Notes: generated from the letters alone by a model not told the origin. DNA of 64,000 nucleotides from JANXSF01 sp043745195 (GCA_043745195.1 JAYTTF010000247.1:1-64000), one strand, 5' to 3'. Positions 1 to 8,133 are shown, counted from the stretch's first letter. Numbers and translations are program-made.

Positions 1-93
1 TTCGGCCGCAGTTCGCCTACTCCAGTTTCACCTTTTTCAGGATCATCTTGTATTGGAATTAACTCCGGTTTCAGGATCATCTTGTATTGGACA
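1..93. mobile_element. Probable IS21-like element end
   Basis: Read on the minus strand inward from position 93, the sequence starts with TGT and then has CCAATACAAGATGATCCTGAA. A second copy of that block follows 34 bases further in. IS21-family ends begin with TGT and carry multiple short terminal repeats of the CCAATnnnAAATGACCC kind, so this fits an element whose body lies left of the window. The end stops four bases before the stop codon of the Ca2+/H+ exchanger, so the insertion would sit just downstream of that gene. No transposase is visible, and family assignment rests on the terminal repeat pattern alone. Confidence 0.45.
35..91. repeat. Two 23-bp direct repeats
   Basis: Identical 23-bp copies lie at 35-57 and 69-91, with a period of 34 bases. 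They begin TTTCAGGATC and end TATTGGA. They are read here as the internal terminal repeats of the insertion sequence end; in IS21-type elements such repeats bind the transposase. Confidence 0.8.
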
Positions 94-97
94 ATTC

Positions 98-1174
98 TCA
101 TGAGTGACGCGCCTCGGGAAGATAATAGAATACGGCTCCTAGAATAGCGTAGACGGCTAATAGGAGAACGCCTTCCATCCAATTGGATTCGCCGTCATTG
201 GTGATTTGTGCGGCGATCAAGACGCTGAGACCTACGGCAACGACTTCCGCTTCAGTGAAAACTAAGTTCATCGGCTTGGGGCCGATAAAATAGCTGGCCA
301 ATACCAGCATTGGAGCTACGAACACGGCAACTTGGATGCTTGATCCGAGTGCGATTCCAAGGCTTAGGTCCATCCGGTCCTTCATAGCGACCAAGACCGC
401 CGTGGAATGCTCAGCAGCATTGCCGATAATTGCGACGACGATGACGCCGACAAAGACGCTGGTCATTCCAAAGGTGTGAGCGGCAACTTCTACAGAGCCA
501 ACAAGGATTTCACTGACTACGGCGATGAGGGAAGTTGCCAAGGCTAATATGCCGATGGACTTTTTCACGCTCCAGGGGGTCGGGTCATCTTCATGAGCGT
601 GGCCACCCTCTCCGCCGAATAGCTGCTTGTGGGTCTTCAAAGTGAAGAGCATGCTGAGAGCATAAGTGGCCAAGAGGATAAAGGAGATTTCCACGGACAG
701 GTCTTGCTCCCTTCGTGGTAGGTTTCCAGCGAGGGAATGGAAAGTGGCGGGCAACACCATGGCGATAGCGGCAAGTAGAAGCATGGTTGCCTGCGATCTT
801 GCTCCTGATTTATTGAAGTATTGCGACTTAAACTTCAATCCGCCCGCGACGATAGAGATCCCCATCACCAGCAAGAGGTTTCCGATGATGGAACCGGTGA
901 GGGAAGCTTTGACGACATCATGCAATCCACGTTGGAGGGCCATCAAGGCGATTATCAACTCTGCAGCGTTTCCGAAGGTGGCGTTGAGGAGTCCGCCGAT
1001 GCCTTCGCCGGTGTGATGGGCGAGATGTTCAGTAGCCTGCCCAAGCCAACCAGCTAAAGGCAATATAGCCAAACAGGAGGTGATGAAGATTGCCACATGG
1101 GAATCTGGACTCAAGAATTTAAGTCCGACAGTTATAGGTACAAAGATCAGTAGCCAATTTAAGGACGGTTTCAT
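98..1174 (-). CDS. Calcium/proton exchanger (CaCA family)
   Basis: Inner-membrane cation antiporter that exports Ca2+ in exchange for protons. The protein is built of about ten hydrophobic segments. It carries the two inverted family motifs: GNAAELIIA in the N-terminal half after a GEGIGGLLNATF stretch, and GNAAEHSTAV in the C-terminal half, whose acidic residues bind the ion. A short acidic, His-containing linker (GGHAHEDDP) separates the halves, as in Cax/ChaA proteins. The reading frame stays open to an ATG at 1231, but the start at 1174 (MKPSLNWLL) fits the usual family N-terminus; neither start has a convincing ribosome binding site. The gene is divergent from fliM and ends four bases from the putative IS end. 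Confidence 0.9.
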   Translation of the reverse strand: MKPSLNWLLIFVPITVGLKFLSPDSHVAIFITSCLAILPLAGWLGQATEHLAHHTGEGIGGLLNATFGNAAELIIALMALQRGLHDVVKASLTGSIIGNLLLVMGISIVAGGLKFKSQYFNKSGARSQATMLLLAAIAMVLPATFHSLAGNLPRREQDLSVEISFILLATYALSMLFTLKTHKQLFGGEGGHAHEDDPTPWSVKKSIGILALATSLIAVVSEILVGSVEVAAHTFGMTSVFVGVIVVAIIGNAAEHSTAVLVAMKDRMDLSLGIALGSSIQVAVFVAPMLVLASYFIGPKPMNLVFTEAEVVAVGLSVLIAAQITNDGESNWMEGVLLLAVYAILGAVFYYLPEARHS

Positions 1175-1311
1175 GGGATGTTCAGTTCTAGCTTCGATGT
1201 GAAAACAAAAAAGACTCATACCAGGATACATGTGGTGATACGGGTTTTTCCTGCCTCTTTAAATGTTTGTGAAGGACCGATGGATATTCAAGGGGTGGTG
1301 GGCTAGAGAGA

Positions 1312-2286
1312 ATGTCAAATGACCGTTTACTTTCGCAAGAAGAAATTGACAGAGTATTCAAAAAGGTCTCCGGTCCAACGGAGGAGGAGGATCTTCAAAC
1401 AAGAGCGCAACCCTATGATTTCAGGCGGCCTGATCGCATTGCAAAGGATCAACTTCGCAGCATACATCTTCTGCATGAAAACTTTGCGCGAAGTCTGGCA
1501 TCTAGCCTGTCTGCATATCTGCGCGCCTATGTGATCGTGAACCTGGTTAGTGTGGAGCAGCTATCGTTTCGGGAATTCGCGCAGGTGATGCCATCCCCGT
1601 CCTCGATTCTGACCTTGGGGATGCGGCCGTTTGACGGCAACGCAGTGCTGGAAATGAACCCAAGTCTGGTATTTCCAATTGTGGAAATGCTTTTGGGTGG
1701 AGGGGGCAAGGCTGGAAACATAAAAATCGAGCGTGAAATTACGGAGATTGAACGGAGTATTATTGAAGCCGTATACCGAATCGTGCTTCAAGATCTAAAA
1801 GACGCTTGGAGGGCTATCTCGACAATATCGTTTTCCATTGAGTCGCATGAAACCGAACCTTCGTTGCTTCAGATTCTAGCTCCCAACGAGGCAGTTGTGG
1901 CTATTAGTCTGGAAATTCGGGTTGGGGAAACGTCAGGAATGATGAATATTGGATTACCCAGTATCATTATCAAGATGTTACGGCAAAAGTTCGATCAGCA
2001 GTGGTCAGTACGGAAGTCTGAATCCACCGTGGAGGAGCAGACGCGAGTACTGCGCCTTGTAAAGCAGGCGAAAACGAATATGGAGGTTCGACTTCAAGGA
2101 CCAACTTTGTCTATTGAAAGCTTGTTGAAGTTGGAGGCCGGCGATGTGTTGAACTTTGACTATCCACTGAACAAACCGATCGATTTGATGATAAATGGGA
2201 AAGTGAAATATCAGGGAGAGATAGTCTGCGCCGGCTCGAAAAAAGGATTTTTAGTGTCTAAAAACTTTGTTGCAATGGAGGATTAG
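1312..2286 (+). CDS. fliM: Flagellar motor switch protein FliM
   Basis: FliM forms the flagellar C-ring with FliG and FliN and receives phosphorylated CheY. The 324-residue length is normal. The N-terminal CheY-binding peptide is intact (LLSQEEIDRVF, residues 6-16), followed by the central FliM domain with the glycine motif LLGGGGKAG near residue 130. The last ~75 residues form a FliN-like (SpoA) domain around EVRLQGPTLSIESLLKLEAGD. It stands alone: neighbours are an ion exchanger and a protease, with no other flagellar or chemotaxis gene in the window. Its stop overlaps that of the convergent protease gene by four bases. Confidence 0.93.
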   Translation: MSNDRLLSQEEIDRVFKKVSGPTEEEDLQTRAQPYDFRRPDRIAKDQLRSIHLLHENFARSLASSLSAYLRAYVIVNLVSVEQLSFREFAQVMPSPSSILTLGMRPFDGNAVLEMNPSLVFPIVEMLLGGGGKAGNIKIEREITEIERSIIEAVYRIVLQDLKDAWRAISTISFSIESHETEPSLLQILAPNEAVVAISLEIRVGETSGMMNIGLPSIIIKMLRQKFDQQWSVRKSESTVEEQTRVLRLVKQAKTNMEVRLQGPTLSIESLLKLEAGDVLNFDYPLNKPIDLMINGKVKYQGEIVCAGSKKGFLVSKNFVAMED

Positions 2287-3389
2287 CTGTCTGAATTCGG
2301 TGGGTGTTTCGATTCGATACCGATTCTGCGCAGCACCAGGAACTCCGCAAGATTTTCGTTCGTAAGAAGGCCAACCAGAGTTTCTCCTTCCATCACCAGG
2401 CCGCACGAACCAGCGTTGGAAAGTTCCGGTAAGGCTTCCAAAAGCTTGGTTTCCGGGCTCAACCGAAGAAAGTCACGATTCATCGCCCCGGCAACGTAGC
2501 CTTCAGGTCCATCCTCGGCCATCGCGTTCAGAAGCAAGTTCCGACTCAATAGTCCAACGACTTGTTGACCAGAAACTACCGGAAAATCTTGTTGCGATGT
2601 GGCCAGCAGCCGCTTGGCGGCGTCGCCGATGGTGGCACCGTGGGAAAGGGTATCGAATTCTGTAACCATAGCTTCCCGCACTTGCACGCCTTCCAGTAAA
2701 GATCTACCCAACTTCGCCGCATTGTCTTGTGCTGCTCCAAAATAGACGAAAACGGCTACGAAGGCTAATAAATAATGACCAGTTATTAAGCCGACGAATC
2801 CCAGAAGGATTGCAATGCCACGGCCGATTGTTAGGGCAAGTTGGGCGGCTTCGGTTTCCGGTCGAAAAAAGGACAGAAATCCGCGAAGAACTTTTCCGCC
2901 ATCCATAGGAAAAGCAGGCAGCAAATTGAAAATGGCCAAGGAGGCATTTGCAAGGATGCATTTAGTGATTAGATCGTCATCGCCGGCTCGCAAAAGCCCC
3001 ATTGTGTTTTCCAAACCGACTCTAGAAATTTGCAAGCCGGTTAATGCAAGGGAGATTGCAAAATTGACGGCGGGCCCAGCTAGAGAGATCCATAATTCCG
3101 ACCGCGATGTAGGTTGACGATCAAGCTTTGCGACTCCTCCTACCGGGAACATGATTATTTCAAGCGTTCCGATTCCAAATCCGCGACTCATGGCGGCATG
3201 CCCCAGTTCGTGGGCCAGCACCGAAACGAATAAAGCTCCCATATAGATGCCCTGTTCTATTGGGGTTCCTGTTGAAGAAAACAAAAGCACGATGAAAAGC
3301 AGAACAAAGGTGAAATGCAATCGGACGGAAACACCTTTAATGGAACCAAGGTACAAAGTTCCCGAAGTGTTGATGATTTCCTGGTGCAT
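2283..3389 (-). CDS. Site-2 protease family (M50) with CBS domains
   Basis: Intramembrane zinc metalloprotease of the M50B type. The zinc-binding motif HELGH is at residues 60-64 and the third ligand motif NLLPAFPMDGG at 155-165, each inside a hydrophobic segment. The C-terminal ~130 residues look like a pair of CBS domains (VREAMVTEFDTLSHGATIGD and later repeats), which usually bind adenine nucleotides and regulate activity. Total length 368. This M50-CBS arrangement is widespread, but its substrate is normally unknown. It overlaps fliM tail-to-tail by four bases and is followed 24 bases upstream of its start by the AlaX-like gene stop, so it may be part of the same minus-strand transcript. 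Confidence 0.88.
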   Translation of the reverse strand: MHQEIINTSGTLYLGSIKGVSVRLHFTFVLLFIVLLFSSTGTPIEQGIYMGALFVSVLAHELGHAAMSRGFGIGTLEIIMFPVGGVAKLDRQPTSRSELWISLAGPAVNFAISLALTGLQISRVGLENTMGLLRAGDDDLITKCILANASLAIFNLLPAFPMDGGKVLRGFLSFFRPETEAAQLALTIGRGIAILLGFVGLITGHYLLAFVAVFVYFGAAQDNAAKLGRSLLEGVQVREAMVTEFDTLSHGATIGDAAKRLLATSQQDFPVVSGQQVVGLLSRNLLLNAMAEDGPEGYVAGAMNRDFLRLSPETKLLEALPELSNAGSCGLVMEGETLVGLLTNENLAEFLVLRRIGIESKHPPNSDS

Positions 3390-3421
3390 GATAGTCTCTA
3401 CTTAACTCTACGACGACAAGT

Positions 3422-4597
3422 TTATAGTCCGTGGTTTTTGGCCAAGTCTGCGCAAACTAATTCCAACGCCTCTGGAGAAGGTAGACTACCTTGAGCGATG
3501 GTGTTGCTTCCGCCTCCCTTACCCCCAGCAGCATTTAGCGCCGCTTTCAGCAAGTTCCCAGCATGGAGGTTTGAATCAGTAGAACATGCCACCAAAACAG
3601 CAGGCGGATTGATGGAAGAAAGAAGCATTGCCGCTTTACCCTGGGCCACGAAGTGTTGGGCGAGCATTCGGGAAGAATCCACTAGAGGTGTTTCCAGCCT
3701 GCGGCTTACAACGCGCAAGCCTTGAGGGTTTGCTTCGGTATTGGCATGTAATTCTCGACCTTCCGCTTCCGCTAGCTTGGTGGACAAAACCTTTAAGGAC
3801 TTATCCTGATCCTTGGCTCGTTCGAGCAATGTTGTTACGGCTGCCGGGGCATCTTCCAGCGCGCAGGAAAACTGCCGTGAGATGTTGTTTAGCGCATCGT
3901 AGTCCTTACGCATCTGGTCAATTGCCCGCATGCCGCAGATAAACTCAACCCTGAGGTTGCTGCGAATTTTGTCAAGCTTGCGCAAAGCAATAGGCCCGAT
4001 CTCGCCGGTGGCGCGAACGTGTGTGCCTCCGCAAGCGCTTTTGTCTAACCCTTCGATTGAGACTAGTCGTAGCGTGCCTTGGCGAGTACTAGCTTTCCGT
4101 AAGCCTTCTGCGGTTTCAGCATCCTGGTAGCTGACCGTGATGACCCGGTTTTCGGCGACAAGTTCGTTGGCGCGCCGTTCCACCATTTCCATTTCTCTAG
4201 AGGAAAGGGAAGCGATTTCCAGATCGACGGTGGCTGAATCCTCGCCAAAATGGACACTTGCAGTTCGTGCGTTGAGGAGTGAATCAAACACGGCGCTTAA
4301 CAAATGTTGGCCGGAATGCTGTTGCATGTGATCGAAACGTCGTTGCCAGTTGACGACGCACTTGAGCGGCCCGTTGGGCAACTCCCCGCCGAGAACGTGA
4401 GCCAATCGGTCCTGTTCATCAACCACATCGACGACGGCTACGCCGTTGATGGTGCCCAAATCGTGGAGTTGTCCTCCTGAAGTTGGGTAGAAAGCGGTGC
4501 GATTCAAATAGAGACGGCGGCCATTAGTGGCCGCCTCCTCAATTTCCGCAACAAATTCGGTTAGATAAGAATCGTTGTAATAGAGCCTTTCGGTCAT
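3422..4597 (-). CDS. Alanyl-tRNA editing protein (AlaX-like) with DHHA1 domain
   Basis: Free-standing homologue of the editing part of alanyl-tRNA synthetase, expected to hydrolyse mischarged Ser- or Gly-tRNA(Ala). The zinc/editing signature is complete: HSGQH near residue 95 and CGGTH near 190. The C-terminal third holds a DHHA1-type domain with a GGKGGGSNTIAQG loop near 365-377, so this is the long AlaX-DHHA1 form (391 residues) without the aminoacylation domain. Its ATG overlaps the TGA of the TIGR03437 gene (ATGA), suggesting translational coupling to a functionally unrelated secreted protein. Confidence 0.88.
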   Translation of the reverse strand: MTERLYYNDSYLTEFVAEIEEAATNGRRLYLNRTAFYPTSGGQLHDLGTINGVAVVDVVDEQDRLAHVLGGELPNGPLKCVVNWQRRFDHMQQHSGQHLLSAVFDSLLNARTASVHFGEDSATVDLEIASLSSREMEMVERRANELVAENRVITVSYQDAETAEGLRKASTRQGTLRLVSIEGLDKSACGGTHVRATGEIGPIALRKLDKIRSNLRVEFICGMRAIDQMRKDYDALNNISRQFSCALEDAPAAVTTLLERAKDQDKSLKVLSTKLAEAEGRELHANTEANPQGLRVVSRRLETPLVDSSRMLAQHFVAQGKAAMLLSSINPPAVLVACSTDSNLHAGNLLKAALNAAGGKGGGSNTIAQGSLPSPEALELVCADLAKNHGL

Positions 4598-6309
4598 TGC
4601 ACGGCAATCTCCACACGATTACTGGTGATATTCGATCCAAAGTTGAGTTCAATACCTATGCGGTTGCCCTTGGGTGAATTTGCCGGAACAGCCACGTTGA
4701 TTTGATACAAGCCGACAAAGCCTGGTGACAGCCCGATGAATTGAGGACGAACAGGATCTGCGCTGCCACTAACCGCGCCGACACCAAAGGTAACAGTGGA
4801 AGGTGTGGTTACGTTGGCCAATGGACTGGATGGGGAGGCTTCGCCGCTGACAACAGATGGGACAGTCGTTCCAAGTCCGAGCGCGTACATAGTCAATACT
4901 TCGCCGACTCTGGCTGGTCTTGAGTTAATTCCAGGAGTTGTTGGAATGGGGAACGACCCGTCCTGATTCACCAAAATTCCATATTCGCCAATGCCGAGGC
5001 GTAGGAGCTTCGGAGCCCGAGCACTGACGCGAATGGAAATTGGATTTCCGACCTGCCCGTTGCGCTCTACCCTTACGGTGCCAAGGCCTAAGGCAGCATC
5101 ATAGGGGACCTGAAAATTGATCTGATCGAACTGGGTGTAATAAACCGGTGCCGGCACGCCGTTCACAAGTACCCTTGCACCACCCAGAGTTTGCGGTAAT
5201 GGCAATGAAGTGGCAGAGGTGGGATCGGCGTAGGTTAGTTGTTCGCCAAACAAAGCAACGATGGTTCCCTGAGCGATTTCCTCATCGGAGGAAAAAGTAG
5301 CATTGTTGGCTACTCGTCCGGATACGGGTGGACTCTGCGGGAAAACGTCTAGAGCTACAGGCACGGTTTGCGTTCCATTGATGGCATTGCTAGCCACCGT
5401 GATACTGCCGTTGTAGGATCCAGGGGCGAGGGTGCTTGAATCGATGGTGACATCGAAAATATTGAACTGAGGGAAAGGTGTAACAGCCAGCCAGCTTCCA
5501 CCGGTTGCAGTGACAGCGCCCAGGGATAAAGTCCCAACGCCACGGTTAGCGTACGTGAAACGGAACAAGCGTTTGGATGAACCGGGGGAGGAGGAGACTC
5601 TTAAAAGGCTGCTTGAAAGTTGGATGATGGGTTGTGATGTGACTCGTAAATTGACGGCTACGTTTTTATTATCGGCCGCTAAATCTGACCCGGATAAAGC
5701 CAATGAACCGGTGTAATTGCCTTCAGCCATTCCCGGCTGATGTTTGGCTATTAACGTATAGGGCAGGGCAAAGGCAAAGCTGGAAGCTCCTGTGAATCCG
5801 AAGGAGAGCCAGTTGCCGCCTTGCGCACTTACAGTGCTGGTGAGCAGCTTATTGGTTGAGAGGCGGAACGAATCCTGGGATCCATTGGGTGCCACAAATA
5901 AATCTACTGAGTTGGGAATGGTTCCACCTACGGCAATGGTTACGGTGATGGTTTGAGGCGCGTCAATGGCATTTGGATCGGCGACGGTGACAATGCCAGT
6001 ATAAGAACCGGCAGCCAATGCGTTGGCGTTGAATGCCATGTCAATAGAGATACAGTTCGATCCGCCCAAAATGGAGCAAATATGGGGTGCGCTGACGGTT
6101 GGGCGAATCCAAGTTACGGATGAAGTGGCTTGGAGGTTCAAAATTCCTGTGCCGGCATTGGAGGCTTCCACAGATTGGGCACCAGGATTGGCACCTACTG
6201 CTACTGTTACTGGACCGATGGTAGTAGAAGACAGACGCAGCCTGGGCTGGGCCTGAACCAATGCGAAAGAAAATGCTGCTGTAAAACAAATCGTTTTTGC
6301 TAAACCCAT
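4594..6309 (-). CDS. Secreted protein with Ig-like repeats and TIGR03437 C-terminal domain
   Basis: A 571-residue exported protein. A signal peptide with hydrophobic core occupies residues 1-20 (cleavage expected after LVQA). It is followed by three or four repeats of ~90 residues that resemble BACON/Ig-like beta-sandwiches, each ending in a strand such as GTQTVPVALDV or APQTITVTIAV. The C-terminal ~230 residues are the TIGR03437 domain (GTIVALFGEQL, VLVNGVPAPVYYTQFDQINFQVP), a domain greatly expanded in Solibacter-type acidobacteria. Function is unknown; surface or matrix adhesion is a guess. A clear GGAG site precedes the start, and the start overlaps the nuoA 3' end by ten bases. Confidence 0.85.
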   Translation of the reverse strand: MGLAKTICFTAAFSFALVQAQPRLRLSSTTIGPVTVAVGANPGAQSVEASNAGTGILNLQATSSVTWIRPTVSAPHICSILGGSNCISIDMAFNANALAAGSYTGIVTVADPNAIDAPQTITVTIAVGGTIPNSVDLFVAPNGSQDSFRLSTNKLLTSTVSAQGGNWLSFGFTGASSFAFALPYTLIAKHQPGMAEGNYTGSLALSGSDLAADNKNVAVNLRVTSQPIIQLSSSLLRVSSSPGSSKRLFRFTYANRGVGTLSLGAVTATGGSWLAVTPFPQFNIFDVTIDSSTLAPGSYNGSITVASNAINGTQTVPVALDVFPQSPPVSGRVANNATFSSDEEIAQGTIVALFGEQLTYADPTSATSLPLPQTLGGARVLVNGVPAPVYYTQFDQINFQVPYDAALGLGTVRVERNGQVGNPISIRVSARAPKLLRLGIGEYGILVNQDGSFPIPTTPGINSRPARVGEVLTMYALGLGTTVPSVVSGEASPSSPLANVTTPSTVTFGVGAVSGSADPVRPQFIGLSPGFVGLYQINVAVPANSPKGNRIGIELNFGSNITSNRVEIAVQ

Positions 6310-6656
6310 TCAAGAGCTCCTTTTTTGTAAACCCAAACGTAACCGACAATTAAAATTGCAAGGAAGACTGCAATTTCAATGACACCAAACCAACCAAGCT
6401 GGTGAAACCGGACGGCCCATGGGAAAAGGAATACTGTTTCAACGTCGAAGATGACGAACAGGATGCTAACAATGTAGAAACGGACGGCGTAACGGCCGCG
6501 CGAATTACCCACGGCTTCAATGCCGCATTCGTAAGCTTCGAGTTTCAGCTTGGAGGGAGAAGAGGGCCGAATCAGTTTCGCCGCCAGGATCGTTATGACC
6601 GGAAACGCCATGGCGAGGATGAGGAATAGGAAAATCGGTAAGTAGCCTTGCGGCAT
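6300..6656 (-). CDS. nuoA: NADH-quinone oxidoreductase subunit A
   Basis: Small membrane subunit of respiratory complex I (118 residues, normal length). Three hydrophobic segments are seen at about 5-28, 60-82 and 88-110. The conserved acidic loop motif YECGIEAVGNSRGRYAVRFY lies at about 42-61, followed by the FDVETVFLFPWA signature near 70-81. It is not followed or preceded by nuoB or any other complex I gene; its downstream partner is a secreted TIGR03437 protein whose start lies within its last codons. It may supply subunit A to a complex encoded elsewhere. Confidence 0.93.
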   Translation of the reverse strand: MPQGYLPIFLFLILAMAFPVITILAAKLIRPSSPSKLKLEAYECGIEAVGNSRGRYAVRFYIVSILFVIFDVETVFLFPWAVRFHQLGWFGVIEIAVFLAILIVGYVWVYKKGALEWV

Positions 6657-6680
6657 GCCCTTTAATTATAACCGTAGGCT

Positions 6681-6691
6681 GGTACAGTACC
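6681..6691. promoter_or_regulatory. Perfect 11-bp palindrome between nuoA and cysE
   Basis: GGTACAGTACC is a perfect odd-centred dyad in the 79-base divergent region. It sits 25 bases upstream of the nuoA start and 45 bases upstream of cysE, where a shared operator could act. The flanking region is AT-rich on both sides. There is no direct evidence of binding and the dyad is short. Confidence 0.25.
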
Positions 6692-6735
6692 GGGTAAACT
6701 TGCAACTTTTAATAAGCGAGATAATCTAAAGAAGT

Positions 6736-7380
6736 ATGTTTAGCGCAATTCGCGAACAAATCGAAACAGTTTTCCGCGAAGATCCTGCCGCCAAGAGCGT
6801 GGTTGAGATCTTGTTGTGCTACCCCGGCGTACATGCGGTTCTGCTTCATCGGCTTGCACATCGTCTGAACGATGCGGGTATACCTTTGATTCCAAGGCTG
6901 GTTTCGCAATTCAGCCGACTTATCACCGGGATAGAAATTCACCCTGGGGCAACCATCGGCCGCCGTTTCTTCATTGATCACGGCATGGGGGTGGTAATTG
7001 GTCAGACTGCGGAAATTGGTGACGATGTTTTAATTTATCAAGGTGTCACTTTAGGCGGGACGGGCAAGGATCGGGGTAAACGGCATCCAACGCTGGGAAA
7101 TAATGTAGTGGTTGGAACTGGGGCTAAGGTTCTGGGGAACATCTATATTGGGCACCACGCGAAGATCGGGGCGGGGTCGGTGGTGGTGCATAATGTGCCG
7201 GATCATTCTACGGTGGTTGGGGTTCCTGGTCGTATTGTGCGGTCACGAGGGGTGATTGCCGATGAGCAGTTGGAGCACGGGAAGCTGCCTGATCCTGAGG
7301 GGCAAGCGATGGCTGATTTGACGGCGCGTATTGAGCAATTGGAAGCGTTGTTGAAGGAGTCGCGAGTTAATCTGCGGTAG
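6736..7380 (+). CDS. cysE: Serine O-acetyltransferase
   Basis: Catalyses acetyl-CoA + L-serine to O-acetylserine, the first committed step of cysteine synthesis, in the cytosol. The 214-residue protein has an N-terminal helical part (1-65) and a left-handed beta-helix of hexapeptide repeats. The diagnostic sequences GIEIHPGATIGRRFFIDHG, ETAEIGDD-like (here TAEIGDDVLIYQGVTLGG) and GAKVLGNIYIG are present, with the active-site His of DHG. The C-terminus (GVIADEQLEHGKLPDPE) is of the short EpsC-like form. It is divergent from nuoA and convergent with the HTH antitoxin gene. Confidence 0.94.
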   Translation: MFSAIREQIETVFREDPAAKSVVEILLCYPGVHAVLLHRLAHRLNDAGIPLIPRLVSQFSRLITGIEIHPGATIGRRFFIDHGMGVVIGQTAEIGDDVLIYQGVTLGGTGKDRGKRHPTLGNNVVVGTGAKVLGNIYIGHHAKIGAGSVVVHNVPDHSTVVGVPGRIVRSRGVIADEQLEHGKLPDPEGQAMADLTARIEQLEALLKESRVNLR

Positions 7381-7406
7381 TAGGGAGTTGGGACTACTTA
7401 TATACG

Positions 7407-7811
7407 TCAATCGCGAGGGGTACGGTTCAAAACGCGTTCCACTCCAGCGGGGTCATTGGCAATCACTGTCAGGTAGGCGCGGGCGGGTTGATCAGGCTCG
7501 GAGCGGCCTTGTTCCCAATCTCGCAGCGTACCGATTGGGATATGGTAGCGCGCGGCGAATTCTTCTTGAGTTAGGCAAAGCGCGCGTCGCAGAGATTTGG
7601 CGCGTGTCATTTTCCTTGAGAGTTGTTCGGCGGTCAATGGTTGCGCGTCCGGGTCGCTGAGTGCCGCTGCGGTAACTTGTTCATCGGTCATGGCCCGCAG
7701 CCGCTGCCAATCGGTCTTGTCTTCAAGGGGGTGAGTGGAACCGTCAGGCAGGATGCGGACCAACGTTTTGTCAGCCAGCTGTTTGGCTACGATAGTATTC
7801 CTTTTCTTCAT
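7407..7811 (-). CDS. BrnA-like antitoxin fused to an XRE helix-turn-helix
   Basis: Probable antitoxin and autorepressor partner of the BrnT toxin upstream. The N-terminal half resembles BrnA/DUF4415 proteins (TDWQRLRAMTDEQVTAAALS near 33-52). The C-terminal half is a helix-turn-helix of the XRE type (LTQEEFAARYHIPIGTLRDW near 79-98), in place of the ribbon-helix-helix usual in BrnA. A strong AAGGAGGG site precedes the ATG at 7811. The start lies 41 bases inside the toxin gene, a common toxin-first arrangement. At 134 residues it is longer than classical BrnA. Confidence 0.78.
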   Translation of the reverse strand: MKKRNTIVAKQLADKTLVRILPDGSTHPLEDKTDWQRLRAMTDEQVTAAALSDPDAQPLTAEQLSRKMTRAKSLRRALCLTQEEFAARYHIPIGTLRDWEQGRSEPDQPARAYLTVIANDPAGVERVLNRTPRD

Positions 7812-8052
7812 GTTTGGTTGCCCTCCTTGCTGAAATGATTCGTATTTGGTCTGCTCTTTCGGTATAAACGACGGTTAGCACAATTCTGTTGGTAAGGCCG
7901 ATGACAACAAACCGCGTTTCGCCAGAATCACTATCCGCATCTGAAGAATCGAAGGCGAAGACATCGTCGAATACTGAACAGGCCAATTCAAAGCTAACGT
8001 TGTGTTTAGCGAGATTGCTTTGAGCTTTATCGTCGTCCCACTCAAACGTCAC
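7771..8052 (-). CDS. brnT: BrnT family toxin (RelE-like fold)
   Basis: Type II toxin of the BrnT/DUF497 family, expected to be a ribonuclease that inhibits translation. The GTG at 8052 is chosen because it yields the canonical family N-terminus VTFEWDDDKAQSNLAKH; the frame remains open to a TTG at 8088 that lies inside the probable -35 box. The conserved C-terminal motif ISARRATKHEEKEYY is intact, so the toxin may be active. The product is 93 residues. The adjacent antitoxin overlaps its 3' end. A -35/-10 pair lies so close upstream that the transcript may be leaderless. Confidence 0.83.
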   Translation of the reverse strand: MTFEWDDDKAQSNLAKHNVSFELACSVFDDVFAFDSSDADSDSGETRFVVIGLTNRIVLTVVYTERADQIRIISARRATKHEEKEYYRSQTAG

Positions 8053-8060
8053 ACAGTTAT

Positions 8061-8088
8061 TGTGTACGGGGTACCCGTATAGTGTCAA
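8061..8088 (-). promoter_or_regulatory. Promoter with palindromic spacer for brnT and antitoxin
   Basis: On the minus strand TTGACA (8083-8088) and TACACA (8061-8066) are spaced by 16 bases. The spacer contains the 8-bp palindrome GGGTACCC, ideally placed for repression by the HTH antitoxin. Transcription would be expected to begin near 8054, one or two bases before the GTG start, leaving no room for a ribosome binding site. Confidence 0.5.
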
Positions 8089-8133
8089 GGGGGTAGATGT
8101 ATGATCGTGGATGCCGAGATTAAACAGAACAGT

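Noticed and set aside
6700..6725. TTGCAA/GATAAT as a cysE promoter
   Set aside because: Spacing is only 14 bases, outside the usual range.
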